This document shows, in pieces, positions 24,501-34,656 of a DNA stretch of 64,000 nucleotides. The stretch is from the NCBI GenBank assembly GCA_032158295.1, contig CM063254.1, positions 6,106,326 through 6,170,325 of the forward strand, written 5' to 3'. The first letter of the stretch is position 1; every line of letters begins with the position of its first letter. The notes below the pieces were generated by a model. That model saw only the letters and a list, made by a program, of their open reading frames with translations. It did no database searches and was not told where the DNA came from. This stretch comes from Pycnopodia helianthoides. Taxonomy: Eukaryota > Echinodermata > Asteroidea > Forcipulatida > Asteriidae. Both the position numbers and the translations under genes were made by a program.

Positions 24501-24912
24501 GGGCCCAATTACAGAAAATGTTTTTGGGGGGGCAAAATTTTACCTCAAGCAAAAAGTAGCAGGAAGCCAGTCATGGCAGTTTGGCTGGTAGTCTGTTTCC
24601 GCTAAGCAATATCTTTCTGTGCTGAGCTTTTGTTCTTAACATCTTTGAGAAATTCGGCCATGGTCATACAAAGTCTTGTTACTCTTTATATTTTGTTACT
24701 AAATGGGTTGAAACAAACTCTCAATACGCGTGAACATTCCAGGGCCCAATTTCATAAAGTTGTTTAGCACACAAACATTTGCTCAGCACAAAAAATGTTG
24801 CTTAGCAAAAACAGGGTACCAGCCAAATTTAGTTTGTGTGACTGGTTTCCTGCTAATTTATGCTGAGCTGAAACATTTGCTAAGCATCCTTTTCTGCTTT
24901 ACAGCTTTACCT
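24501..24912. repeat. Two degraded family A MITEs (A5, A6)
   Basis: A5 (24501-24660) starts GGGCCCAATTACAGAAAATG and ends GAGAAATTCGGCC; it keeps AGGAAGCCAGTCATGG and TTTGGCTGGTAGTC. A6 (24742-24912) starts GGGCCCAATTTCATAAAGTT, keeps CAGGGTACCAGCCAAATTT, and decays before its right terminus. Confidence 0.6.
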
Positions 24913-25293
24913 CAGTATATTTCAGTATGATTTGAAAGTATTGGGAACTATTTTAGTTGGGAGAAATGTCATCTCTATTTAGCATAAATACCTCAGATTG
25001 CTAAACTCCTTAAGTTGTCACTATTAAATGTTATACCTTCCCTTTAATGCACCTCCTTCCTGAAGTCAAAGCCAAGGCTGACCCCCATGGGTTACCCTGA
25101 AGGTGTGGATAGCCATTCCCCAGGTGCCTTGATCTATATCATTATGGCATGTTTGTGAGGCTGGGGCAAGATCTGATGAGAGAGTCATTCCAGACTAAAT
25201 GGACATTAACTGAACACCTCACCTTGGATTTGGCTTGTTCAAATAAGGGTGTGAAAGTGTGTCTCAGGGGGTGGTTGGGTAGTGGCACTATTT

Positions 25294-25620
25294 CAGGGTT
25301 GCTGTCAGCCAAACCATCCCAGTTGGGGTATTAGTTTATCCTCCTAGTAAGCCCCCCATCTCCCGATGTGGAGGTTAATGGTCCTCTGTCAGTATCGGGA
25401 TACCCTTGGAGGATACGACACCTGTAAAATTAATTCACAGGGTCACTGTCATCCAAACTATCTCCATTGGGGTATTAGTTTATCCTCCTAGTAAGCCCCC
25501 CATCTCCCGATGAGGAGGTTAATGGTCCTCTGTCAGTATCGGGATACCCTTGGAGGATACGACACCTGTAAAATTAATTCACAGGGTCACTGTCATCCAA
25601 ACTATCTCCATTGGGGTATA
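25294..25620 (+). repeat. 144-bp tandem repeat, two full copies plus a partial
   Basis: Units begin CAGGGT(T/C)(G/A)CTGTCA at 25294, 25438 and 25582. Shared text includes TTATCCTCCTAGTAAGCCCC and GTATCGGGATACCCTTGGAG. The copies are nearly identical, so the duplication is recent. The partial third copy runs directly into the 104-bp array that follows, with which it shares the words ATTGGGGTAT / ATTGAGGTAT. Confidence 0.9.
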
Positions 25621-26175
25621 ATTATCCTTATGAGAAACCTCACAATAATGCTTGGATGAGGACTACACCTGCAGTAGTCGTTCACCAGGGCCCAATTTCA
25701 TGGAGCTGCTTAAGCACAAAATTTTGCTTAAGCAACAAAATCATTGCTTAGTAAAATCAGACTACCGGCCAAGACTGTACACTCAATTGTTATGCTAAGT
25801 AAACAACAGCTAAATACCAGTCACAAGCAATGTATAAGGCATGAAATTTTGGCCGGTAACATGTGTAAAATAAGCAAGCTATTTTCGTGCTTAAGCAAAT
25901 TTTTTACTTAAGCAGCTCCATGAAATTGGGCCCAGGCTGGTGTCACTATGTACTCTCCCCATTGAGGTATAATTATCCTTATGGGAAACCTCACAATAAT
26001 GCTTGGATGAGGACTACACCTGCAGTAGTCGTTCACCAGGCTGGTGTCACTATGTACTCTCCCCATTGAGGTATAATTATCCTTATGAGAAACCTCACAA
26101 TAATGCTTGGATGAGGACTACACCTGCAGTAGTTGTTCAGCAGGCTAATGTCATTATATACTCTCCAAATTGGGA
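25616..26175 (+). repeat. 104-bp tandem repeat, three copies, one split by a MITE
   Basis: Units start GTATAATTATCCTTATG at 25616, 25967 and 26071 and contain TAATGCTTGGATGAGGACTA then ACACCTGCAGTAGT. The first unit is interrupted at 25688-25933 by family A copy A7. After the third unit the array decays (TCAGCAGGCTAATGTCATTA). A short segment at about 26190-26285 repeats GGCTATGGC / GCCATAGCC inverted. Confidence 0.9.
25688..25933. repeat. Family A MITE, copy A7, inserted in a tandem unit
   Basis: The element runs from GGCCCAATTTCATGGAGCTG to CAGCTCCATGAAATTGGGCC. The flanks read TTCAC-CAG and CAG-GCTGG, while the uninterrupted sister units read TTCACCAGGCTGG. This fixes the element ends and a 3-bp CAG target duplication. 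Ends and inner arms are well paired, so this is one of the youngest A copies. Confidence 0.92.
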
Positions 26176-27614
26176 CATGGTATGAATTACGACTGTGGCT
26201 ATGGCTTGATTGTCATGTGACCATGCGTTGAAGCATAGGATGCCCATAGCAACACCCTTAGCAACAGCCATAGCCTTAGCCGCAGCCGCCAATTCGAACA
26301 GGGCCTTACTTTTGTCACGAATGGAATCCTCTCTTCCCAGTATTAGGAGATCTTTTGTCCCCAACCATGAAATCCTCTGAGCAGCAATGCGAATAAAATC
26401 ATACCCCGTTGCATTTGACTCAACAGATCAGATTCTAAAACTTTGCCTGTTATTATTACAGTAACTTGTGGCTGGCAGGGTATGACAACCTTTCCAAACA
26501 AGCAGTCTAAAGGCCATTAGCGTACAAATGTTTGTGTATGTGGATGTGAGGGGAAGGGGGGGGGTTGATGCGGGCTAGCATACAAACGTTATATTGTGTA
26601 AAAGACCAGCCAATTACTGTTCTTAGACACCAATTACCATACCCAGTGGTGAAAAAAAAACAAGTGGTGGCAAATCCAAATTGTCAACAAAAATACACAA
26701 TTCGCCACAACTCGTGTTTCTCAGCAAGTTCACATTATGATATTATGTGTTTCCCTTTCTCTTTGCTTTTTGTTTGAGTTAACACCAGGTGCGGTAAACT
26801 ACTGAGGGGGATGCCCTATTTGCAACTTGAGGGGGGTGGGAACACCTTTAACTTGAGGCCGCGGCCACTGACTGTCCCCGACCACCGCATTAGTGGGGAA
26901 AATGTCTTCTTTTGCACGTTCCTCGGAGCTCTTCAGGAAATCAGTGGCATACCTGAGCCACCTGAACAATACACTTCCCCTGTGGGTAGAATGGAAATAG
27001 GAAAGAGGTTGTCACAGAAAAATGGGTTGAAGGATGGCGGTGCCTTGAATGCTCATTTTGTAGAGTTTTACAAGGTAATCCTTTATTTATTTAATAACGC
27101 ATTTCCTGTAATGCTTTACGGGCGGCGGATATGTCTTTGATTGCCGTTTGAAAAGCTTCTCTCACCTAAGAGGTGAAGCCTCTCACCTGGGGTGATTTTT
27201 GACTAGATTTTGATGTAATGGTTATTTTACGCAAGCTTGGCCATATCAATCAGATCCGGCAAATTATTGTGTTTGACATGCATCGTGATATTATTATTTT
27301 TTTATTTTTTTTATTTGGTTGTCAGGGATTTGGGAGAAAATTTATTAGAGATAACATTAAGATTACATGCTTGTCAGTACAAAGAAGAAAAAAAAATGGT
27401 AGATACTGAAGTTAATCTGGTGAAAAATTTATAGTGATTGTAAACAAGCTGTCATCATTGACCAAAAAAGTTTTTGTATCTTATCGTAATTCCTGTAAAA
27501 ACCATAGAATTGTACCCAAAAAAAAACAGCTTTGCAAAGTTACCAGGATCCCTTGATGTCAATTGGCTGAGATAAAAATTAAGGGATTTTTTTCAGAAAA
27601 GGGGTTTGGTTTAA

Positions 27615-27952
27615 AGCACCCCGCCAACATTGGAAATTGTCAAAGACACGTGTCCGCACTTTGTGGGGACCAAACAATTATATATACATGAATTAACAAA
27701 CCTGTGATAGTTTGAGCTCAACGGGTCATCGCAGTCACAAGAAAATAGTGTAAGACCCCCATCGCTGTTTTCAATCATCAATGCGGACTCGCGACATCGA
27801 AACTTTGACTGTTTTAACTCATTCCTCAAAAACTGTAGCATTTCAGGCGAAAATATTTAATGGGTAGTTTTCCACAATGACCTTCTGTATACCATTGTAT
27901 GTGTAAATCTGTGAACATTTATATTTTCAATCTAACCAATGTTGTGCGCACC
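27615..27952. repeat. TTAA MITE family D, copy D2 (diverged)
   Basis: It follows TTAA at 27611 and shares AACCTGTGATAGTTTGAGCT, the CACAAGAAAATAGTG word and TGTGTAAATCTGTGAACATT with D1. The ends have diverged (AGCACCCCGCCAACATTGG against CCAATGTTGTGCGCACC, still inverted copies with small gaps). The right TTAA is lost. Confidence 0.7.
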
Positions 27953-28444
27953 ATCATGATTGCATTTTAGATTTGGAAAACAGATTAGCCAGGTCTATAA
28001 TTGAGCCATTTATAACAAAAACAAGTGGTAAAGATCAAAGCTGGTCATTTGATCATCATATCTGATTGTTTACCTCAGTTACTTACTTAGAGGAAAGTTA
28101 CTTTGACATTAATTTGTTTTGAATAGTCAAAGCATTCAAAATTAAAACATGCATGCACAGCATGGGGTTGACCAGAGAGTAACAAATCCTATCTCCAATG
28201 GCAACAACTCATAATTATAACATATTCAACTTTATATTTGGAGCTGCAGTGCTTTTGGTTTGTTCTCAGCGTATGTCCGAAATTACTTCCAGTTTAATCA
28301 TGTATTAATCAAATCAAATCCAATCATTTATTGTTTTAAGTGCTTCACATACAATTATCTCAGCACACCGTAAATTTGTTAAAAACAGAGCCAGTAAACA
28401 GACACAAAATTAATATTTAAAAGGTACAAAGAGACAGTTAAAAA

Positions 28445-28702
28445 CTAAAGTAAACAACGACTTCCATAATAAGAATGAAACAAATGCGTTTTCCCCAATG
28501 ACTTAAAAGATTCATAGCTACGGACTGCACGAATGTTTGATGGAAGATCATTCCATACCATGGGACCAACAACCGAGAATGCACGATAACCATAATACTT
28601 AGTAATTATAAAATTCAAAGGTGGAGGCTCCAGAATCTCACTACTCTGCCTTGTCGATCTCTGTCGATGATGTTTGGAACTGTAGATTAATAAGGCGTCA
28701 AA
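28445..28702 (-). pseudogene. LINE reverse-transcriptase ORF, 3' end fragment (1)
   Basis: Read on the minus strand, 85 codons end at TAG (28447-28445). The peptide includes YYGYRAFSVVGPMVWNDLPS and SYESFKSLGKTHLF, which is the characteristic C-terminal tail that follows the reverse-transcriptase domain in CR1/L2/RTE-like non-LTR retrotransposons (a RAFSVxxPxxWNxLPxxIR pattern). The frame is closed by TAG upstream (28705-28703), so the copy is 5'-truncated and dead. The 3' UTR runs to about 28315 on the left, ending near CAATCATTTATTGTTTTAAG, with repeated AATCAAATCCAATC. Confidence 0.85.
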
Positions 28703-28990
28703 CTAATTTGACTCGTCAAAGACCCAGAAGCATAAACATTGCTCAGCCAATATCAACCTTGGGAAGAAAGACTGTGTCAACCAGCATCAGGCAGCCTCGC
28801 AAATGTAAATAAACAAATTGACCAAACAACTATTGAGCATAGAGAAATCACCACAGACCAATGTCTCTATGCTTTTGCCTGGTATAGACAGGAGGAAGGA
28901 ACTCCATGGTAGACCCCAGTTCAGTCATCTTGTCTGTTCTCTATTTATACATTGATGTATCTATATGGAGGCTGGTAGTGAAATAGGCAG

Positions 28991-29503
28991 AGCCCAATTT
29001 CATGGCACTGCTTACTGCAGAATTCTGTGCTTACGGCACCCTGTAAAGCATGTGATTGTCAGGGGTGTTAAAGGAACATTACAGAATTGGTTTTTGCTAA
29101 CAAATCAGTTGCTGGCAGTGTAAGCACTTTATGTAATCCACCATTTATACATAAACTGACAAATCTGTAGAAGTTTGAGATCGATCGACCATCTGGGTCA
29201 CGAGAAAATAGTGAAAAACCGATTACACATTTGCATGAAATCATATAGATTCGACAAACGAATAAAACGCTCACTGAGCGATAAACTCCAATCGGAAATT
29301 TAGTTTATTCATTTCTCATCAAATATGGCTGTTCAGACAGAAATATTTCAAGGGATGTTTTCTACTATCATCATCATTAGACCGTGTAAGTTTTATGTAA
29401 ATCTGTGATCAAAAAGTATATTTTACAAGTTTTTTTCTTACCAATTCTGTAATGTTCCTTTAAGCGTAGAAATATGTGGTAAGCAGAGCCACAAAATTGG
29501 GCC
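28991..29503. repeat. Family B MITE, copy B3, split by MITE C3
   Basis: The left half reads AGCCCAATTTCATGGCACTG then CTTACTGCAGAATTCTGTGC; the right half, after the insertion, reads GTGGTAAGCAGAGCCACAAA then ATTGGGCC. C3 occupies 29072-29459. Removing it restores one ordinary B element. Confidence 0.85.
29072..29459. repeat. TTAA MITE family C, copy C3
   Basis: Full-length copy in the same orientation as C1, with intact TTAA at 29068-29071 and 29460-29463. The ends are AGGAACATTACAGAATTGG and its inverse. Confidence 0.9.
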
Positions 29504-30142
29504 CGGGGCTCGATTTCACAAAGCACTAAGATTCACCTTATGAGATGAGTTGTCAATAGCATTTGAATGATATGCCCCTTATGAGTTAAATTGTTTACTA
29601 TGAAACCATTTCGTGTTGGAAGTCTGTTCAGTCAACACCAACTTTTTCTCAGTAAATTGACCCCCTGTGGTGGTTCTTGAAGTGGGGGGGGGGGGCACGC
29701 TGTCTTCAGTATGGTCGGTGGATAAACCTAAATTTAGCCGTCCAGTGATCCATGATAATGGTTTATTCTCAGGAAGTTTTATCTCTTTGTATTCACATCA
29801 AAATATCAAATAGACGTTGACATGTTGGATTCTTGGAAACAAAGTGACTCAGAAACCTGTATTTACTGTTTTTCTTTTGGTTTGTGTGTACATGCGGTTT
29901 GACGCTGAAAGTTTTTTTTGGCCGAGGCGTTGAAACCTCAATCAATCAAGTCCTTCACTTAGCCTGTGTGCCAGCCCTGCAAGATAATTATTTTTGGTGT
30001 GGGTTAAAGTTTTTGCCTGTGACAAAATAAGATGTTTCACTTATATGCTTGAACAAGCATGCGTCTTTGTGTTTCAGCAAATATTCGGCTGATTTTTGAC
30101 TTGAGTTCTGCTGATTTCGCTTTGAACACTCTGGGAGCATCT

Positions 30143-30790
30143 GTACGGAATCAGGTTGGCACAGTGGTTTCTTGACATGCCTCTCACCAGTGTGTGGACA
30201 CCAGTTTCGGAATCCCACCTCATGTGGATTGTGTTCTCAGTCCCTACCTGATTGCGTGGGTTTTCAGTCCCAATACCTGATTGCGTGGGTTTTCAGTCCC
30301 TATACCTGATTGCGTGGGTTTTCAGTCCCAATACCTGATTGCGTGGGTTTTCAGTCCCTATACCTGATTGCGTGGGTTTTCAGTCCCAATACCTGATTGC
30401 GTGGGTTTTCAGTCCCTATACCTGATTGCGTGGGTTTTCAGTCCCTATACCTGATTGCGTGGGTTTTCAGTCCCTATACCTGATTGCGTGGGTTTTCAGT
30501 CCCTATACCTGATTGCGTGGGTTTTCAGTCCCTATACCCGATTGCGTGGGTTTTCAGTCCCTATACCCGATTGCGTGGGTTTTCAGTCCCTATACCTGAT
30601 TGCGTGGGTTTTCAGTCCCTATACCTGATTGCATGGGTTTTCAGTCCCTATACCTGATTGAATGGGTTTTCAGTCCCAATACCTGATTGCATGGGTTTTC
30701 AGTCCCAATACCTGATTGCATGGGTTTTTTCTCCATGGGGGTTTTTCCTCCCACATCTAAAAACTGAACATTTCTTCTTGTTTCCTATTC
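30143..30790 (+). repeat. tRNA-derived SINE (copy 3) carrying an internal minisatellite
   Basis: The head AATCAGGTTGGCACAGTGG (A-box-like) and CACCAGTTTCGGAATCCCAC (a disrupted B box) match SINE copies 1 and 2. The tail ACATCTAAAAACTGAACATT also matches. Between them the segment present once or twice in the other copies is amplified at 30247-30735. Confidence 0.75.
30247..30735 (+). repeat. 29-bp minisatellite, 17 copies
   Basis: The unit is TGCGTGGGTTTTCAGTCCC followed by TATACCTGAT, exactly 29 bp between successive copies. Variants include CAATACC for TATACC, CCCGATT for CCTGATT, and GCATGGG or GAATGGG in the last three units. Variants are clustered, not scattered, as expected from stepwise unit expansion. 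Confidence 0.95.
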
Positions 30791-33700
30791 ATTCTGTTAT
30801 TGGCGCTAATTGTGCTGTTGGATGTGTAATCAAATAAATGAAGAGATGAAGAAATCTCTGAAGATTTGTACTTGGGCTTTGAAAGTTTACTGTATAGACA
30901 CAAAATGTGGGTCATCCTCTTGGGAACTGTTCCCCTAAATAATACTGGTGGATCAGTGCAAGAGGGTCTGCCAAGACACACAGGGCCAGAGGTGTTTTTA
31001 GAAAATTAGTGATGAGTTTTAATAGAGCAAGTACAAGTGCATGTAGGCCTACATCAAACAGCATTAAATTGAACGACAACTAAAAATTACTGCTGTAAAC
31101 CGGTGAAGTGAATTTTTTAAATTGATACCTTTGACTAGATGATAAGTGATAAATGCCATCAGTCATCGTGCAAAATATGACCGAACGGGTGTTTTTTAAT
31201 ATTTTTTTAAAAATATTGTTGTTATTAATCTGATCCCTGGTGCATATAGCAGGTTTAAATAAACTCATGTAGCAATTCATCAAAAATCATGTTTTCACTG
31301 ACTGATGTGTTCGGAGAAGTGGCTTCCTCAGAGCTAAAAATCTATGATGAGGTTTAGGTGTTGAAAGTTCTATTAATCAAGTCAAACAACCAGCCTGGGT
31401 ATACCATCAGCTCCCTAATCGTTTCCTAGGGCAGATATGTTTCTTTTCTCCACCCTAAGTGAATATCTGATGTAACTTTAGGCCAAGCAGCAGTCAGCTG
31501 AGATTCTATGATCGCACAGCTCCAGCAATGTCTAGATGACCTTATCGGGAGGTGATCGCTCAGCATGCCCCTGATTGTGTTTAGACTGCCTGGCCTTCCC
31601 CCAGGCTGACCAAATTAACCCCTCTTTAACCTTTGACCTCGCAATTCAGCTTCTCCCACTCGCAGCGACAGCATGCTGTATTTAGTGAAAGTGGGTTTGG
31701 CAGTACACCCCTGCTGGTGATATAATGTGCCGGGAGTTTTAGGTTTGCGCCGGTGGGGTTGCAGGCCGTACTATAGGGTTCTGATCGGGAATACCCGTTG
31801 CGCTGATTCGGGCATAATTATCACCTCTGGTTTGGTTAAATGGATCATGAGGTGAGGCAGACTTTGGGGAGGCTGTAGGAATCAAAATCACATCACTGAA
31901 CCAAATCGGTGAAGTCACCATCAAATTCATCCCCGACAAAATAATATTATCAAACACATGACATAATTATGGCACTTCCCCTAAAATTCATTTGACAATT
32001 CTCATTGAAAGTTCAGTCTTAGTGTCAAATGTTCGTCTGAAGTGCCGGTAATTATTTTGTTTTTTCTTGCCCTGCAAGCATAACGTGTTCTTTTCACTTG
32101 TTACCTTTGAAGAAATTGGGGGAAGGTGTGGTGTGGTTGGGGGGTGGGGGTGACTTCCCTAGATCCTTCCTTTACCCCATCCTCCCTTACCCAATCCTAT
32201 GTCCTTAAACCCGCTGTTCCCTGTGGACGGGCCACTGCCAGATACAATCACCTGGGGCTGATTTCACAGAGAGTTTCTCGAAGGTCCACTTTTTATACAC
32301 GGGTTTTAACCTCGATGGGGAGCAAACCCATTTTTGGTTAAGCATACATGTACAGGTGCATGTATCTTTGACAGGTGTCTCACAGACTTTGCCTTGAACT
32401 ACGGTGATCAGCATCACACTGGCATATTAAAGTACAGGACCCTCTGCCGGGGCCAATAATATTATCCCGCTGGGAACATGTCGCTCTTTACAAAATTAAG
32501 ATATCGAAAGGAAGAAAAATAAAAATCCTGCTAAAGTATCATCGTGACAGATTTTTTTATGTTAACGGCATATCATCATCAAGTTTGTTTTAGTTATCTT
32601 TTCTTTTAATCCTTTTGTTAGTGTTAGACCTAAGCAAACCCTTTTTTATTCAAAGATTCATTTTGAAGCGCAAAATTAGGGTCATGTGACAGTGGTGGTT
32701 TTGATTTCGTCAGATGTAAGCTTTGCTGAAAGGACCTTTTCTGCAGCAGTGTGCCCTACTTTGTGGCTTGATATGGTGGTGACCAAACTTTTCACTTGTT
32801 GTCGATTGTTCGATTGTGAACCTTTAGAAACATTTCTTCCCAAACACTAATAACAAGGAGGGAAAACCAGATGAAGGCATTTTGAAAATGAGCAAAATCT
32901 TAAAGCTATAGACTTTAAAGATATTTTACTGAATAAAACAATAAATCTAGTAATAGTAGACTTTTTTCCATTGGAAAAAGTTGTTAAATTATAACAGATT
33001 TCTAAAAGTGGTTACGGCTGATCAACTGTTTTTCCTCACTGTATGTTCAGGGACAAATTTCTAAATTCAAACAAACTTTTGTTCATGGTTTAGTTAATTG
33101 GCAGATTGAAAATGTACCATTAATGCTTAGTAGTTAATGGTGGGGAACGGGCAGGTAAATACATCGCATTTTCCATGAGTCCCAATTCATAAAGCTATTT
33201 AGCAAAAGAATTTGCTCTGCACAGAAAAAAATATTGCTAAGCAGAAATAGGATACCAGCCAAAATGTTATGTCATTCACTTGTAAAGACTGGTGCCCGTT
33301 TTGTTATTGCGTTGTTTATATGGCTCCATTTAAATGGGGACATAGTCACGAAAGTGTAAGTCTCGCAGGAGCAGCATACTCACGAGAACAGCAGTTTCAC
33401 AAGAGTAGAGTCGTGTGAGAGTCGTTATGCTATCACCGGGCGACAAACATCTATCGACTTGTCCACAAGTCTACATAATAAGAGCTGAAGAAAATTTGTA
33501 ATTAAGTGCCAGTTGTTTTTCGTCATCTCTCAGCATATTGCATTAACACTTCACTGCACTTCTGATTAATGGGGGGGGGGGGGCACCATGAGCGTACAAA
33601 TAGTTTTTCTAACTCACTCCTACCATAGATAGGTAAATAATCAACATGCCTTTGTGTAGGTATGTGAAGGGCTCTTTCACGTGTTTGAATGTCATCTTTT

Positions 33701-34284
33701 TGGCTTCTGTCTTGACAGAGTGTGAGTGCGGCACCCCCCCCCCCCCCCCGAAAGAAATAATAACTTGACAGGAGATGAATAATTGATAAACAGAACTTCT
33801 GAAATCCTTGACAAGTCACTGAACTCCGAGACGCAAAAGGTCAATGGTGATTGGTTGGGATGGTTGGGAGAGCTGTCAGCCATTATAGAAATCAACAGTT
33901 TTATGTGTTTTTTTTTACAAAACTAATTGACATTCCAACAACGTTACAAATTTGGTTCCGGTATTGTTTTCCTGAATTACCTTTGCAAAGATGTACACAT
34001 TACTGAAGTGTTTAGCTAGTGGAGGACTATAGTGGTCTTGATGTTTTGACAATTAATTCAGTTATCTTTGTGGTTTGATGAACAGGTCAGTTTATATGAG
34101 GAAGGAATCTCAATGAGTGTTTTTGTAGGGGGATGGTCAGTCGTTTGGTTTTTTGGAAGAGTCTTTTTTTTTTTGTCTTTGGTCTTTTGGCGACGCATCT
34201 TGAAACATTTAAAACCTGTTTTAAAAATATTTTTCCGGTCATTACGACTAATTTGTTTCGCCACATTACTTTTGATAAGACCAG
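30791..34284. other. Intergenic DNA, low repeat content
   Basis: No coding exon was recognised. A block at about 31400-31900 is less AT-rich and of higher complexity, perhaps regulatory. Homopolymer runs of G (33568) and C (33735) flank about 170 bp. A partial family A copy (left half only, starting CCCAATTCATAAAGC) lies at 33179-33300. Confidence 0.4.
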
Positions 34285-34656
34285 GGCCCAATTTCATAGC
34301 GCTGCTTAAGCAGAAAATATTAATTCGAAATTTTCTGCTAAGCAAAGATGAGCAGGATACCAGTCACAGATGGTGCATATGAAATGGAACTTTGGCTGGT
34401 ACTTTACTCTGGTAAGCACCATTTTGTTGTGCTTAGCTACTTTTTGTGCTTAATCGTCTCTATGAAATTGGGCCCAGGGATTAGTTTCAGAGATGCTTAT
34501 CCAGAAAAATTTGCCTAACAACTTTCTGCTTAGCAAATATGAACAGGATACCAGCTACCAGGGATGGTAATTTGGCTTGTAATCCTAGACCATGTAAGCA
34601 AACATGTTTTGTGTTAAGCTACCTTTTGTGGTTAAGCAGCTCTGTAAAATTGGGCC
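34285..34656. repeat. Two family A MITEs end to end (A8, A9)
   Basis: A8 (34285-34474) starts GGCCCAATTTCATAGCGCTG, ends CTATGAAATTGGGCC and has CAG on both flanks. A9 (about 34478-34656) follows at once, its left end degraded to GGGATTAGTTTCAGAGATGC and its right end CTGTAAAATTGGGCC|CAG. The CAG shared between them suggests one inserted at the other's edge. Confidence 0.8.

Noticed and set aside
30247..30735. Regular 29-bp direct repeats resembling a CRISPR array
   Set aside because: Units abut with no unique spacers, and the host is a eukaryote; it is a minisatellite.
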